Source of the DNA: Trichinella spiralis
Lineage: Eukaryota; Nematoda; Enoplea; Trichinellida; Trichinellidae
DNA length: 64,000 bases
NCBI GenBank assembly: GCA_000181795.3
Contig: CM012955.1
Location: 1,604,366 to 1,668,365, forward strand
Direction: 5' to 3'
Shown here: piece by piece, positions 26,779 through 40,694 of the stretch
Numbering within the stretch: position 1 is the first letter of the stretch
How the letters are laid out: each line of letters opens with the position of its first letter
Notes under the pieces: generated by a model
The model's database searches: none
The model's input: the letters and a program-made list of their open reading frames with translations, nothing else
What the model was told of the DNA's origin: nothing
Made by a program: the position numbers and the translations under genes

Positions 26779-29700
26779 GTGATGCGCAGAGAAGCTGCCG
26801 CCATGGTGGAAATGTGCACATTGTCGTCGTCGTCGTCGTCGTCGGTGATTGACAGCAGTGTTGATTTCACTTCGGCTAAAGCTGTTTTTGAACGACTCGA
26901 ACGGGCAAGCCAAGCTGAAGCGCTGAAAAAGTCATCCGCACCGCCGGTACCTCCCAAACCGAACAAGCTGCTTTCGACAAATTTCGCATCTTGCCAACAA
27001 TCCAACGACCAATTGCAAAATCCAATTATGGAGATGAACCGTGAATTCAGTCGACTAGTGTCGGCAATGGAAAATGCCGTCACCGATTATAATAATAAGC
27101 CAATTAATAATGGTGATGCATCAACTGATATTATTGGTCAAACATTGTTGGTAACAGAAGAAGAAGAAGAACAAGCTGTTGCTGATCTGCATCATTCTAC
27201 AACCTCTGACCAACAGAATAATTGTGATAATATTGTTACCAGCAAAGAATACGAACCATATTGGCGCAGTTATTCGTGGTATGCACGAAGATACGATTCT
27301 GAAAATATTCCAATGTTGAACAACCCGGTGGTATTTTCATCGTTGAACAATTATTTCAATAATAAACAAAAAATTGCAAATCCAACATGCAAATCATCAT
27401 CACCAGTTGAAAGTCAAAAAAATACGTAAGTACGAACAGCATTTTTAAATTAATTTATCTGAAAAAAATTATTGTTTTTCGGGTAATTGTCCATTCCACT
27501 TGGAAGAGGTTATTATCTATTATTCCTTTTTTCACTTTGTTCATTACAATGGATTTTGCCAGTTTATTGATTTTGAAAATCACCAATCAGTTATTATCTT
27601 TTTTTTCATTTTCTTGTATCATTTGCATAATTCGGAGATTGTTTGGATTTTTTCAGTATTGTAAAATTTGTTTATTCACAACCGGCAGGAAATGGGGAAA
27701 TCAATATGTCATTATTACGATATATGTATATATATATATATATAAAGGTTTACCTTGTTATATTGACAAGTGGACAAATTCTCCGAGGGACGAAGCGACG
27801 TTTGTTTAAATTAATTGACAAAATTGAAAATCTATTTCTCCCCACCCTACCCCTCCCCTTTTCCTCTCTCTTTCTCTCTCTGTGTCCCTGAGATGTGAAT
27901 TGACACGTACCAAAGTTACAAATGGTTATAATTAATTAATCTTTGTAAAAGTTAACGACGAATGCACTACTCATTCGACTAGAAAATAAGTGTTTATTTT
28001 GTTTATTTGTTGCTTTTAGCTGATTTGCATATTTTTTTTGTCTTTCTTTCAATTCAGTATTATTTTTTTTTCAAATTACCCACTGAACAACAAGTCATCC
28101 TGCTTTATTATTATTCACTGATTCTTCATTTAATCACGAGCTCGATCATCTATTTTTTATTCCATTGATAGCATTGATTAATTTCTTTTTTTTTAAAAAA
28201 ATTCTGTTGTTATTTTCTAAAAATTGCAATTTTCTTTTTTCTTTCGTAAATTGAAATGCTTTTTGTTCGCAGTTGCAGAAAATTATGCCTCAGGTTGTAT
28301 TGAAAACTTCTTTTTCATTTCTCTCTTGCAGATTGCTGTTCTTCTTATATGCGAACTCGAAATAAATGACATGAAGGTCAGAGTTGCAACATTCAATCTG
28401 CTACGCTTCCCAAGCTACATTATTCCAAGCGTGACGGACAGTTGCAATTGGAAGAGATAAAAATTAAAAAAAATATTATCACTGCAATTTTAAATTAAAA
28501 AACCTTTTACAGTATCTTTTTGAGAAAATGTATGAATAATGTATGCATTTGATGTTGTCGATATTTGACGCTACTAGGTCCAGGGTTCTGTTTCGACCAT
28601 TGTCGTTCTTCAGTGATGGCATATTTTGTTATTTGTTGCTAATTTCCTGGTTTTGCGAATGTTCAGTTATTATTAAATCAATAGGCGATGCGCAAAATTT
28701 TTCACGGAAACTTGAAAATGTGTTCGCCGGCATACGGTAGGAGAAAGCTTGTGAACAATATGAACATATTTTTCTTGACCATTTGAAAAGCTTCACTATT
28801 AACCATGCTTAATTTGTCGATTGATGACGATTTTCTTTTTATTCTTTGACAATATTTTTTTTTGGGGGGGGAGAGGGGGTTAATGAACGCTTTGAAATTG
28901 GCACTGATTAAATGCCAAATAAAGTGAAGCATTTCAATTGTCAGAATGCTTTTCAACAATTTGATGATTGTTGTATTGTTATTTTTCAATTCTGAACAGA
29001 ATGTTTATTAGTTTTTTAAACTAAGTATGGTTTTTTTCAGTTCTGAGGCAGTTTATCGAAAAGAAATTGGCAGTTTTTCTGCGGAAAAATCTCAGCTCAA
29101 ACCTACATCCACAACTAATAATAATGGTCATGTAAGTGAAAATTACAACAACAACAACAACTGTGTCTGTATGTATTAGTTACTTGAAAAAAATGTGTAT
29201 ATGTTAGATTGGAGAGCAGCACAGTACTGGAGAATTGCATTTGTTAGCTGATAGCCACTTTTGGGTAGAAATACCCGGAGTTGGTGTAGATGAATTTGAA
29301 ACAACTTCTTCGTCATCAACCGATTCCGATAGTGAACCAAGAGAATGCAAAGTGAAATTCAGTACCGAACCAATCAAAGTATTCATTTTTTGTTATTGTA
29401 ATTTTGTTTAATAAAATATTTGAATGATGGGTTTATTATTTCTTTTTCCAGGTGTACAGCACGTATGGTGTAAGCGAGTATGATCGACGCAACGATGATG
29501 TCGATCCAATAGCTGCATCTGCTGAATATGAACTTGAAAGACGACTTGAAACGATGAACATTTTTGAAGTGGATATAATAAAAGGTAAAATTATACGTTT
29601 TCCGATTGTTCTGTTTGTTTGTAAAATCAATATTTTAGGATCAGAAGGTCTAGGCTTTAGCATTATTGGCATGGGCGTGGGAGCTGATGCAGGATTGGAA

Positions 29701-32700
29701 AAGTTGGGCATTTTTGTAAAGAGCATTTCTCCTGATGGAGCCGTTGCCATGGACGGAAGGTATGATTATTGATTTTCAAATTTTCAAACCGTACACTGAA
29801 ATTTACTTAAAAATGAATCGACCATATTTATGCAGTGTAGATGTTTTCTTCTTCTTGCTAACATATATTGATCATATCGATGATTGTGCCGTTTGATCTG
29901 GGTCGTTTGGCTTTTGATCACCGAGATTGGCCATCAGTGTGTCCTTATAAGTCGGTCATGCTTCGGTGAATTAATGGTAGCACAGATGGTGCCTGTGAAT
30001 TACGGTTGTGAGAGTGTAGGGCAGAGAGGCAGGGAGGGAGGGAAGGCTAGAGGTAAAAATCCTATCTGACCAAAAAGCCGTCTGTGTTCGTGCTTTTTGT
30101 TATCTCTTCTAAAAATGGGCCATTTGAGATTTTTTGATTATTTTAGTGAATTATAATTTTCTTTTCAATCAGCAAGCACGCAGGCATACTTTATTATTAC
30201 AGTTATCTCTATTCGCAATTAAGTACAACGCTACCGTACCGTTCGTTCGTTCATTGGTCGTTCCAAATTTACTTCTTAAATTTTAACAACCACTTTACAT
30301 AACAATCTGTACGTTTTTTACTTCATTCATTGAACATTAAAATTGACTAATTTTATTTTTAAGTTTATAAATTTGTTAAAAATCAATTTAACAATTGTCC
30401 ATGCAAATTTTTATTCACGCAACAAATTTGCATATTTTACTTTGCGATTTTTTTGTTTTGTTTCGCATTTCACAAGTGAAAAGTAGACGATGTTTTAATT
30501 TAAAAAAAGCCAAAAATAAAAAGAACATTAACATATTAACTACTAATGCAATAATATTAATAATGCTTGTGTAGCGCCGTCAGGCGCTCGATTCATCCGC
30601 ACCATTTATGATACAGAGGTTTATTATAAACGACGGGTACAAGAGATTATACAAAGGGCTATAATACAAAGGTTAAACAAACCGGGACGCGCACGCCGTA
30701 TCACTACTGCCAATGCACACACGACACAACTACTTTTGTCTTCTTTCTATCGTACCCTATAGAAGCACATTTGATGTTCAGGTACAATCGCCACACTTGG
30801 AAAAGAAAATTGTGATAAATTTTGTCTGTAATTTTTGCTTTTGTTAAATTTTGTATAAAATAAATGTTCTAGGATTCAAGTGTGCGATCAAATAGTGGAA
30901 GTTGATGGTAAAAGTTTGATTGGTGTTTCTCAAAGCTATGCTGCGGCGGTGCTACGTGGCACGTGCGGTTTAGTTCAGTAGGTTTCAGTCATTTTATTTT
31001 TTCCATTATGCAAATTTTTCTGTAGATTGATTGATTGATCGGTTTTGTTGTTTAGTTTTAAAATTGGTCGTGAAAATGATCCCGAAAATGGTGAAATTAT
31101 GGCGTTGATTCGTCAATCGTTTGAACAAGACAAACAATATCAGCAACGGCAACACACGAGCTGCGATAATGCTGCAGTGAGTGTGGTTTTGTGATGAATT
31201 TTTTTCAGCATAATGCAAATTTCTGTTTTCTTCGTCTGTTCGAACAAAGCTCGCGTGTGTTAACATAAATTTAAGGTTCCACTAACGTTGGATTCCGATT
31301 TGAGGAAAGATCCTTTTTTTGCTAATCGGTTGTTAAGCCAACAACTAACAGCTACTACTTCTACTGCTGCAACTGTTGATTCATATGCCTGCTGGGAGTT
31401 GGGTGACGGTTTCAGAGCGCGCCCGTCGAAAATTCACGCATTTTACATGCCCGATCCAGCTCTGTCTGATACTCCACAATTTGGCAATTTGATGCAAAAT
31501 TTGAAAAACGTGAGCTTTGAAAAATTACAATATACGCTGTGCTCAATTTTACAAAGCATGCTTGTTTTGTTATCACTTTTTTCTTTGGTGATTTTTCACT
31601 TAAATGTATGTGTGTGTGTGTGGGTGTTAGAAGATGAGAAAAGATGGATGATTGATTATTTTGCATTTGCATTTGCATATATACTGTAATTTTAGGCGTT
31701 CAATCAAGAAACGGACAATGGCTCTGGTCAGGTTGGTTCTAAGCGAGGCACCGCTCATGACACTGAGGACGAGGATAAATCTTTGATGAAGACGAAAGAG
31801 ACTGTTGCCAGTGAAATCAACAGTGTGCAGATCAAATTGTCACAGCTGGAGTCAGAACTTTTGGAAACAAAACAAGAAACGGAGCGTTTTCAAGCGATGC
31901 TAATGGACGCCAGGAATCAATATTCCAATTTAGAGCAAAAATATTTAGAAGCTACACTGTTGATCAAAGATTACCAAGATCGGTGAATTTGTTGTTTTAA
32001 TTTTATAATTTTTTGATTGAAAATTATTTATTTATTTATTTATCTATTTAATAGAGAGAAGCAGTTCGGTGAACCAGCATTAGCTGAACTGAAACTTCGA
32101 GATGAGCATTACAACAAATTGATTGATCAATTGAAAAATAAGGTTCGATTTTGAAAAGCAAAAAAACAAATAATAAAAATAGTAATGAAAGAAATTGTTG
32201 TTTTTTTCTTCTTTAGATCAACGATTTACAACAACAGTGGCTCGAAGCACAGCACAAAAGAGCAAGCTTGATTGATGATTCCCCCAAACGCGATCCTGAC
32301 CTTTCTCCGGCATTAGCTTATCAGCCAAGTGAGTCGACAACAGTAATATTGTCATACTGTTATTATATTACTAGCTTGCTCATCACTTTTTCTTTTTTAC
32401 AAATATTTTTTGTTCTGATTTTGTTGCAGATCATTTTGGTGGTGAACATAAAACTACAATTCAAGTGCCTGCTTCTTCTTCTTCTTCTTCTTCTTCTGGT
32501 CAAGAGTTATCTCTGTTGCACACGATAGTCGAACCTGATCCTCCGAAAGTATGTTCATTTTTATTCAAAGCAATTTTTCATTCATTGCAGCAAATTGGTG
32601 AAAAGAAAAAGAAAAAGAAAAAATAATAATTTTTTAAATTTAAATCAAATTTCGTTTCAAAATTCATCAATGATGATCGTCGATCAAATCGATGTCATGT

Positions 32701-33752
32701 TGGTTGGAATTGATCGAATAAGAAATGACATAAATTAGCATAACACCCGCAATCACCGCTTTGTTTGTTTGCATTTGCAGGCGATCAGTTCTGGGCAGAA
32801 AGGTGAAGCCGATTATCATCAGCTAATAATGTGCCAACAACGCATCGAAGAGTTCACTGGTCAACAACAGCGTTCGTTGACTACCACCAATTGTTGTTTA
32901 CAATCTCCGAAAACTGGTGCAACGTGGAAAAAAATTTGAATATTAAAATTTTAAATAAATTTTTTTTCAATTCAGAAATTAATCGATACAGTAGTTCGAA
33001 TCATAGCAGCAGCAGCAGCAGCAGCACGAATGTAAAGCAAACCGGTTCATTGGAGAGAAGCATATTTCGTTCACCCGTGAGCGCACGGAAAATTACAAAA
33101 ATGCTTCTCCGTCGAAAAGCAGCAGCACCTTCTACTAATTCTTCGACTTGCATTCGTTAGTGAAAATAATTTTCCGTTGAAATAACACACTAATATATTG
33201 TTTGGTTTGTAGAAGATCCCGAAATTGGCATGTTCATTACGACAGCAACGGATGAAATGGATAAAGTAGGATATTTTAGTTAGTTAATTAATTTATAAAA
33301 TTATTGCAATTTTTTCTTAGAATATCGAAGTACTGACGTGGAACTGCGATGATGTGGGACAATTTTTGAAATCGCTCGGCTTGGAAAAATACGTTCCAGA
33401 ATTTGCAATCAATGCTATTGACGGTCCAAAGTTTCTCTCTCTCGACGGTTCTAAGCTCAAGGTATTGTGCTTTTTTACTGTAATAATAATAATAATTATC
33501 ATCATCATCATCATCATCATCATCATTGGGAAAAACACTTGCTGAGCATATTCCTCAGTGGATGTGTTGTTATGTGCCTTTTTTTTTGTTTTATTGATTG
33601 CTTGATCTTTTTTCCAGGCAATCGGTATTCAAAATCATGCTGATCGAGCTCTGATAAAGAAGCGTGTTAAAGATTTAAAAACGTCCGTATTGAAAGAGAG
33701 AAAACAGTTTGAAAAAGAACAACGTCGATTTTTCAAACTTTTGGAAAAATGA
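26779..33752 (+). CDS. nab-1: Neurabin/spinophilin (NAB-1 type) PP1 and actin scaffold
   Basis: Synaptic and cortical scaffold that targets protein phosphatase 1. Exons: 26779(acceptor 26727)-27425, 29041-29131, 29208-29378, 29452-29584, 29639-29759, 30873-30977, 31056-31176, 31276-31509, 31696-31982, 32055-32142, 32217-32328, 32430-32548, 32781-32916, 32976-33155, 33213-33265, 33321-33461 and 33618-33752; 957 aa, all phases consistent. Order: Ser-rich N-terminus with a PPVPPKP stretch; HFWVEIPG; the PP1-docking motif KVKF (residues 294-297) followed by [20 protein letters not shown]; a PDZ domain with binding loop [11 protein letters not shown]; coiled coil (about 540-670); Ser repeats; and a C-terminal SAM domain beginning [18 protein letters not shown]. 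The frame is open upstream of the chosen ATG back to an acceptor at 26726, so coding may start earlier; the ATG at 26803 is another option. SAM presence favours the neurabin-1/NAB-1 form over spinophilin. Poly(A) signal possibly 34733-34738. Confidence 0.93.
30568..30735. repeat. GC-rich insert with hairpin in a neurabin intron, possible TE remnant
   Basis: Inside the 1.1-kb intron 29760-30872, composition switches sharply from AT-rich to GC-rich. The segment opens TGTGTAGCGCC and contains a perfect inverted repeat AGCGCC (30573-30578) / GGCGCT (30583-30588) with a 4-nt loop. It has no coding character. The contrast with its flanks and the terminal hairpin suggest a transposon or solo-LTR fragment; I cannot name a family. 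Exact borders are uncertain. Confidence 0.35.
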
Positions 33753-36700
33753 AAATGCAAAATTTTAATATCAAAAGAAAAAGAAAATTACTCAGCTGGA
33801 CATGCATTTCATGCAAACACCTCCAAACATATAAAGTTGCTTGTGTGTGTGTGTGTGTATATGTCGGCTGAAATTGTCGAACTTTTGATAGAGAGCGGAT
33901 TGCTTTTTTTTTGTTTTGTTTGGTTTTTTGTTTTTTTTTGAATTTTAATTTTATTACCTTCAGCTTGAAATTACATTCGAAACATGTTGTTGTCGATTTG
34001 GTTTTCTTTTTCATCATGCTCCATCTGTTTGTTAATTACAACACATCTGCTGTTATGTCGTTTTTTTGCCCAACGAAGTAATTATCCAACAAACATCCTC
34101 CCCCTCCGCAACTGGTGTCTTTTGAACAATTATTGTGGAAATTACCATTATTATTGCGTATTACGTTGAAGAATTTTAATTTCCCTTCTGACTGGCTGAC
34201 TGGACTACTGCTGCTGCTGCTGCTGGACTTGTGTTTTAGACAATTTCACATATTGAAACACCGTTTTGCAGCAAAAGTAGCAAGCAGTAAAAATTAAGAA
34301 GAAATCTATATATCTATCTGTATAGTAGTCAGTCTTTAATGGGATCAAAGAAACGTGAAAACTTTTTAAAATAGACATATGGCAACAGATTATTTTAACC
34401 AATTAATTATCTTTCATTTTCTCTTTCTCTTTATTCATCTTTCTTTTACTTTCACCGTAATAACCACGACATCTTCCTTTGCAGCATATGAGTGAGTTCT
34501 TTTGCACAATTTTTGTAGAAAGAAAAGCAAATTTTTTTTGCAGGTTAATTTTACTTGTTTTAAAAACAATTTTATCCATCATATTCATATTCATATTCAT
34601 ATTGCACTTGGTTTCCACACCATTAGAGAAAATTGTGCTATAGGTGAATTCGTTCCATTCAACTGTTGTTTGTTTGTTTGTGTTTATGTGTATGTGTTAT
34701 TACTGTTCAAAATTTTCTTCTTATTTCACTCTAATAAATGTTAAACATTTTTCACTTCTGACTTCTCAAGTGTGAAAAATGGGCAAAAACTCTTCTTTTT
34801 CTGTATCATATTCAACGTTCAAACTACCCACACCCACACCCACACCTATACATACGTGTATTTTCTTATCTTTAAAAGAAAAAAAACATTTTTATTTTTA
34901 TTTATCATAATAAGTAATCTGTTTTTTAAAAATCATTTTACAATTTTATCAAATGATCAATATAAAATGTCCCTTTCAATGAACTTATTCTTGCAATGTA
35001 TATTCTTTTGTTTACACAAACCTTGAAGTAGTTACTTATCAGCATTTTAATTTTGCATATTTTATTTCTCAAAAATTTACAGTAAGAAAGATATTTATTT
35101 GCCAATTTTAGAAGAATGTTCTGTCGGCTGTTGTCGTTGTTGTTGATGTAGTAGTAGTAGTAGTATATCAAGAGGTGTTGCTGTTTGGTAAATTTCACGT
35201 TCATAAAACTCTGGGGCATAGCCCGTGTTCTTCACTTTATGAGTAAGATTATGTTAAATACTTTTTCTTTCTTTCTTTTTTTAATTTTAAATTTGATCGA
35301 ATATTTTGATTTTGTATTTGCATTTTATTTGTACAGCCAATCAACAAGCGAACTTCTTTGTACAAATAAATGATACAAAATGTTAAATATTGTCTCTTTG
35401 AAATAGAGCAAAAATGTTTTTTTTAATCTGATAAAGATGTTAATTTTTAAGTTTTTTTGTAGCATATCTTACATGTAAAAGGAATTTTAACCTGATAATT
35501 GAGAAAAAAATGAATAAATAATTTGATATTCAAATCAAAGTAAGGTAGTTTGGTGCGTTTGAAAAAAAAGGAAAGAAAGAAAGATTGCTCTGTTGAACTT
35601 GTTTTGTCGTCGTTGGAGAATGGTCTGAAATGTGATGTGAAATGACATTTGCTAAGGCAATATTCTTTTCCTAGCCAGAATTTTGTCTCTGTCATTCAAA
35701 GCATTAATAATAACCGTTGTTATGCGGAAATTGCTATTAACAATTTTCACTTTCGTTATCGCTTTCAAATCTACATTTTATCATTCAACGAATTCGTGTT
35801 CAAATTTACCTTGAACTTGTAAAAAGGTGCAGACGAAAATTTACCCAACTATTTATTCAGCAGTCAAAAAATGGACAATATTTCATATTCGTACTGTCAA
35901 AATTACATATATATATATATATATCTTCTATTTTCATTTCTGAAATTAGAAATTATGCAATTGTTGTATATTTAAAATTGTGAATGGACATGGTATGGTA
36001 ATTATTAAATTATACATATATGCTGCACAACAAATTTTATCACAGCAATTATTTTACAGCTACTTATATATATATATATATATATATATGCATATCATTA
36101 TTACTTTTTAATATATAATAAAAGCATCCGTGAATATTTGAAAGCATGCATATATTTGCTTTTTGTTTAATTATTATACTGTTGAAGTTGAAATTGAAAA
36201 AGTTCTGAATGAATTTCAATGCGAATTATATCAGTTTGTGTGCAACCAAACGGACTGCAAATAGGTGCAATAGAAGATAATCGTTGTAATAATAGTTGGG
36301 TAATCTTCTGAGGTCGACATATTATCAGCAGTTATTTTTGGGCTTTTTGTTTATCAAACAAAAGCTGAACTTCAGAAAAGCTGCTAGCAAACAATTGTTG
36401 CACCGATTAATGACTAACAATAAATAGTAACCAGCGAATCGGTTTTTTGCACACAAACCAAAAAAACAAAGCCCTTCAAATGAGAGATGACGTGCTGCAA
36501 CCGAGATAAATGAGTAATTGTTGATAAATTTGACAAACTGATCATCAGCTTCCGGCTTCAAATTAGCACCTGAGCAAACACTATTTATACCAAATACCGT
36601 TTGATCAACTATTCGCCTAGCATCATTTCCGTATCACAGTGAGAATGTACGACATGCTATCATTCACTACTTAGTATTATAACCTATTGCGTTGAATCAC

Positions 36701-36813
36701 CGATCACAGACCGCAGTTGCACACTTCACTTCACTTCACTTACACTGTTCATTCAAAGTTAGCTGTTTTCTGATTTTCATTACTCACAATCAAGTAAGTA
36801 TAAGCTTGCATAC

Positions 36814-36847
<34 letters not shown>

Positions 36848-37974
36848 CTGTGCGTGTATTTGGTTTTTTAATTTGAAAAAAACTTGTAAAGTTTCATCGA
36901 ACCTTTTTTAAGCAACTGCTCGTTACTTTTTTTAGTATAACAACAAGACCTCATGATATACATATTTTTTTAGCATATTTATTATTTAGCTTCATATTCT
37001 AAGAAAATATTTCAAATATTAATAAAAGCACATCGACTGCATTATAACACAACAAAACATTGACTTGTTTTTCAATTTTTTATAGTTCAGGTTAGGGAAT
37101 TTTAAATGTTACAAATTGACTGGTAATAAAATCTTTTTGCTTGTTTCTTCAATTTCAGCAGAAGAAATACATTTAGAAAAGATAATCGACAGACAACATT
37201 GACAAAAGCATATTTTAACAACAAATTATCTATATTCAAAGCCTATTTGTTTGCGTTGTTATACGTTATCAAATAATTGCGCAGAAATGACATCTCAAGT
37301 AAACATGTGATAATAATTGTGCAATTATTCCACTGTTTAAGAGGAAGTTGAGTGCCATTCATATTTTACAATAGCTTTTTTCCTTATCCAAGGTCAGTCA
37401 TTTAGGCTTTGTTTTAATTGAGATTTGTACTTTTTTTCGGATTTAGATTTTATCTCTTTTTCTTTGTTATTATCATAGCTCATATATATATATATATATA
37501 TAAAGGTGGTGGCAAGAAAGAAAAAATCACTACGCCATTTTCAGTGTGCTGCTTGCTGTTCAATGTATTTTCTGAATGCAGTTGCAGAGTCATCGAGCAA
37601 ATAATAGTACGATGCTATAATTCATCATCATCATATTTATTGTTCTGCTGTTTTATAAAGACTGTGCTGCTTTAAAATATTATTCATCATTTCTTTATTT
37701 TTATTCTTCTTTTTCGGGAAGCACGAACGCACATCTATATATATTTATATTCATATTTCCCCCCCCCCCTTTTATATTCGAGAATATGTTTAAGAATGCA
37801 ATGACTAATGCGATGATAAATAATATTTATTTGTTTTTATTTTTCAGAGACGAAGCTACCTTTGTACAATAAAGGTATTCATCATCATTGCTGCATCTGA
37901 CAATACAAGAGTGAAATTTTTTGAACTGAGCAACAACAAAAGCACAAAGAAGTGACTTGCACATTCAGAATAAC
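33753..37974. other. 4.2 kb non-coding block between neurabin and the PiT gene
   Basis: Neurabin 3' region, then PiT promoter and 5' UTR. It contains many simple repeats: (GT)n near 33842-33858, (TA)n at 36066-36090 and 37483-37502, (TG)n near 36827-36847 and a poly-C run at about 37759-37769. The stretch before 37975 could be a 5' UTR exon, since a TTTTCAG acceptor ends near 37849. No open frame here has splice or domain support. Confidence 0.5.
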
Positions 37975-38626
37975 ATGACTGATTTGCTCTGGGTTGTTGT
38001 CGTTGCTTTTTTCATAGCATTAGTGCTTTCCTTCGCCATTGGAGCCAACGATACTGCGAATTCCTTTGGTACCAGCGTCGGTTCAAAAGTGCTCACTTTA
38101 CGACAAGCATACTGTCTAGCAACTCTTGTTGAAACATGTGGTGCAATTTTGTTAGGTAATAATATATATTTTATTTATTTATTTATTTATTTATTTGTTT
38201 GTTTGTTTGTTTGTTTGTTTGTTTTCTTGTTTATTTGTAAGGATCTGTTTCTATCATTTAAACATAATAATAAGTTGAACAGAAAAAATCAAGAAGCATT
38301 TAATTATTTGCTTTAATGATTACGTTTCTTGAACAATGCACTATTGCAAAATCAACTTTCTCCACATGCATTTTACAAGCTTGAAAAAATAATTTTAATA
38401 TTAATAAATAAACTGTGACAAATTCATTTAGTTTAATTCAAGAAATAATTTAATTTTGTAAAATCTTTAATGAAACATTTATGCGAAACACTTCTTGTTT
38501 TTTTGCATCGCTTAAATTATCAGAACATGTAATGACAAATCGCATAATAATGGATCACAACTGCATAATTTGAAATAAAGTCAGCATATATAAACATCTT
38601 CTTTGATCAACTTGATCTAACATATC

Positions 38627-38657
<31 letters not shown>

Positions 38658-40694
38658 GAACCAAAAATTTATTTAGGATATAAAGTTGCGAATACAATTA
38701 GAACTGGCGTTGTGGATGTGTCTGTTTATAATCAGAGTGAAAAAGAACTAATGATAGGTCAGCTGTCTACGCTTTCAGGTAAATTTTGCAACTGACTATG
38801 CTTTCACAATGCTAGTTTGGAATATTAATTTTTAAATGAAATTCTTTCAAGATTTAAGCTATCGTAAAAAGAATTCAGTTTTTTTGTTCATATTTTTTTG
38901 AAAACTTTTCTGAATTCTTATTTCAATTAATAAGTTCATCAATTTTGCATTTCAGAAATTCAATAATTATCATTTACTGTAGGTTGCGCAGGATGGCTCA
39001 TGATGGCTACACTGTTCAAACTTCCAGTATCAACGACTCACAGCATTGTTGGCGCTACAATTGGATATTCATTGGTCTTACGGGGTCTAAATGGAATACG
39101 ATGGTCAAATATAGGATATATAGGTATTTTTTCCTCATTCATTTATACTCATTATTGGATGCAGATTTTTATTAACTGCAAAAAATATTTTATAAGAAGT
39201 TATTAAATTATGTTTTTTTGTCAAGCCATTGCAAGAGTTTTTGCTGTAAATGTGTGCTTTTAGTGGCTTCTTGGTTTTTATCACCAGTTCTATCAGGATG
39301 CATCACTTCGTTTTTTTATCTCCTTATAAACTTACTAGTTTTGAAACAGGTACTATTTTATGCTACCATTGCAAAACAAATTAGCAATTCAATTTTTAGG
39401 ATGACCAATTCAATGCTGGACTGAAAATTTTACCCTATCTGTATTTTTTCACTGTTAGTATTAACATATTTTCTATATTCTACGACGGCACAGAAAGTAT
39501 GTTCTTGATTATCTAAAATTGAATTTTTAACCTCACTTTTTAGTGTTATATTTTGACAAGATACCATTGTATGGCATATGCATTATTAGCATTGGAATTG
39601 CTCTAATTGTAGCTTTGGTAATTCGTTTTTATGTAGCGCCTAAATTAAAAAAAAGCATAACAAGCAAGTTACTAACAAACAGTCTGTGATTACTGTTTTA
39701 ACTCTTATTATTTAGATAGCGTACATTTGGAAGATTGCAAAATTTGTCCTGTAGCATATGTCTTGCCTAAAGAAAACGGTAGAGTACAAATTGCTGTTGG
39801 CATACTGCTTGATTTTCAGTTTTACTTTGTTATATTTTTTGCTGTTAATGTTCAATTTTAGAACAACCTCTTGAAAAAGAAACTGAAATTGAAGATGAGC
39901 GAGTAAATTGCATAACTCAAGTAACTAACTTACTATCTTTCCTATAATCCTACATTTTTTGTAATTATATAGATTAAAAATTTTTTCAAACCTGAAACGA
40001 AAGAAGAATCTCAGTGCATAAAACTGTTCAATTTCTTGCAAATTTTCAGCGCTTGCTTTGGTGGTTTTGCTCACGGAGGCAACGATGTTAGGTGTGACTT
40101 TTGCATTTTTCAAATCTAAAGTTTTTCACTGATATTTGGAATTGATGTTTAGCAACGCAATTGCCCCTCTAATAAGTATTTGGATGCTTTATCATACCAA
40201 CTCAGTGTACAGTGATGATGAAGGACCAACAATTTGGCTGCTACTTTATGGCGCTGCAGGAATGGTGATTGGTTTGTGGGTTCTTGGACATCGTGTCATT
40301 TATACAGTTGGTGAAGGACTGACTGAGCTGAACGCGATTAGGTAAGTCCAAGTCAGCTTGTTGTTTGTAATTTCATAATTTTATTAATTCTATCAAATTT
40401 AGTGGATTTTGTGTGGAATTAGGATCCGCATTTACAGTACTGTTTGCGAGCAAATTAGGATTGCCCATTAGTACAACGCACTGCAAAATTGGATCAGTAG
40501 TGTTTGTGGGATTGCTGCGATGGAGGAAAAAAGTAAACTTCGCAACTTTTCGCAACATTGTTTTATCTTGGCTGATAACTCTACCAGCAACAGGTTCAAA
40601 CTTTTGAAAAATATCCCGTTGCTTAGTTTGCAAAATTCAATTTTTAGGATTATTCAGTGCAGCATTAGTAGCTCTTCTTCGCAAAGCTTTGTGA
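37975..40694 (+). CDS. Sodium-dependent phosphate transporter, PiT/SLC20 family
   Basis: Plasma-membrane Na+/phosphate symporter. Exons: 37975-38155, 38677-38778, 38983-39123, 39264-39349, 39400-39496, 39544-39663, 39716-39778, 39862-39920, 39973-40091, 40153-40341, 40403-40593 and 40648-40694; 464 aa with matching phases. The family's duplicated signature is present twice: [19 protein letters not shown] near the N-terminus and AHGGNDVSNAIAPL in the second half. Internal repeat elements [15 protein letters not shown] and [15 protein letters not shown] also match the family. About ten hydrophobic segments are visible, with a short hydrophilic central loop ([16 protein letters not shown] to KEESQC), shorter than in vertebrate PiT1/2. 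Intron 6 is best read as GC-AG (39664-39715, donor gcaagt, 52 nt). The GT alternative at 39682 also keeps phase but leaves only a 34-nt intron. The donor of exon 8 could instead be after 39902. It has no operon partners. Confidence 0.94.
38170..38224. repeat. (TTTA)n/(TTTG)n tetranucleotide repeat in PiT intron 1
   Basis: A TTTA tetranucleotide array passes directly into a TTTG array, beginning about 15 nt after the donor of the first PiT coding exon. It is likely to vary in length between individuals and could affect that donor; the effect is speculation. Confidence 0.8.

Noticed and set aside
28320-28460. Segment in neurabin intron 1 with a good tctcttgcag acceptor and coding-like stretches
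   Set aside because: No frame joins the preceding neurabin exon in phase, and no GT donor follows; chance or an unrelated short transcript.
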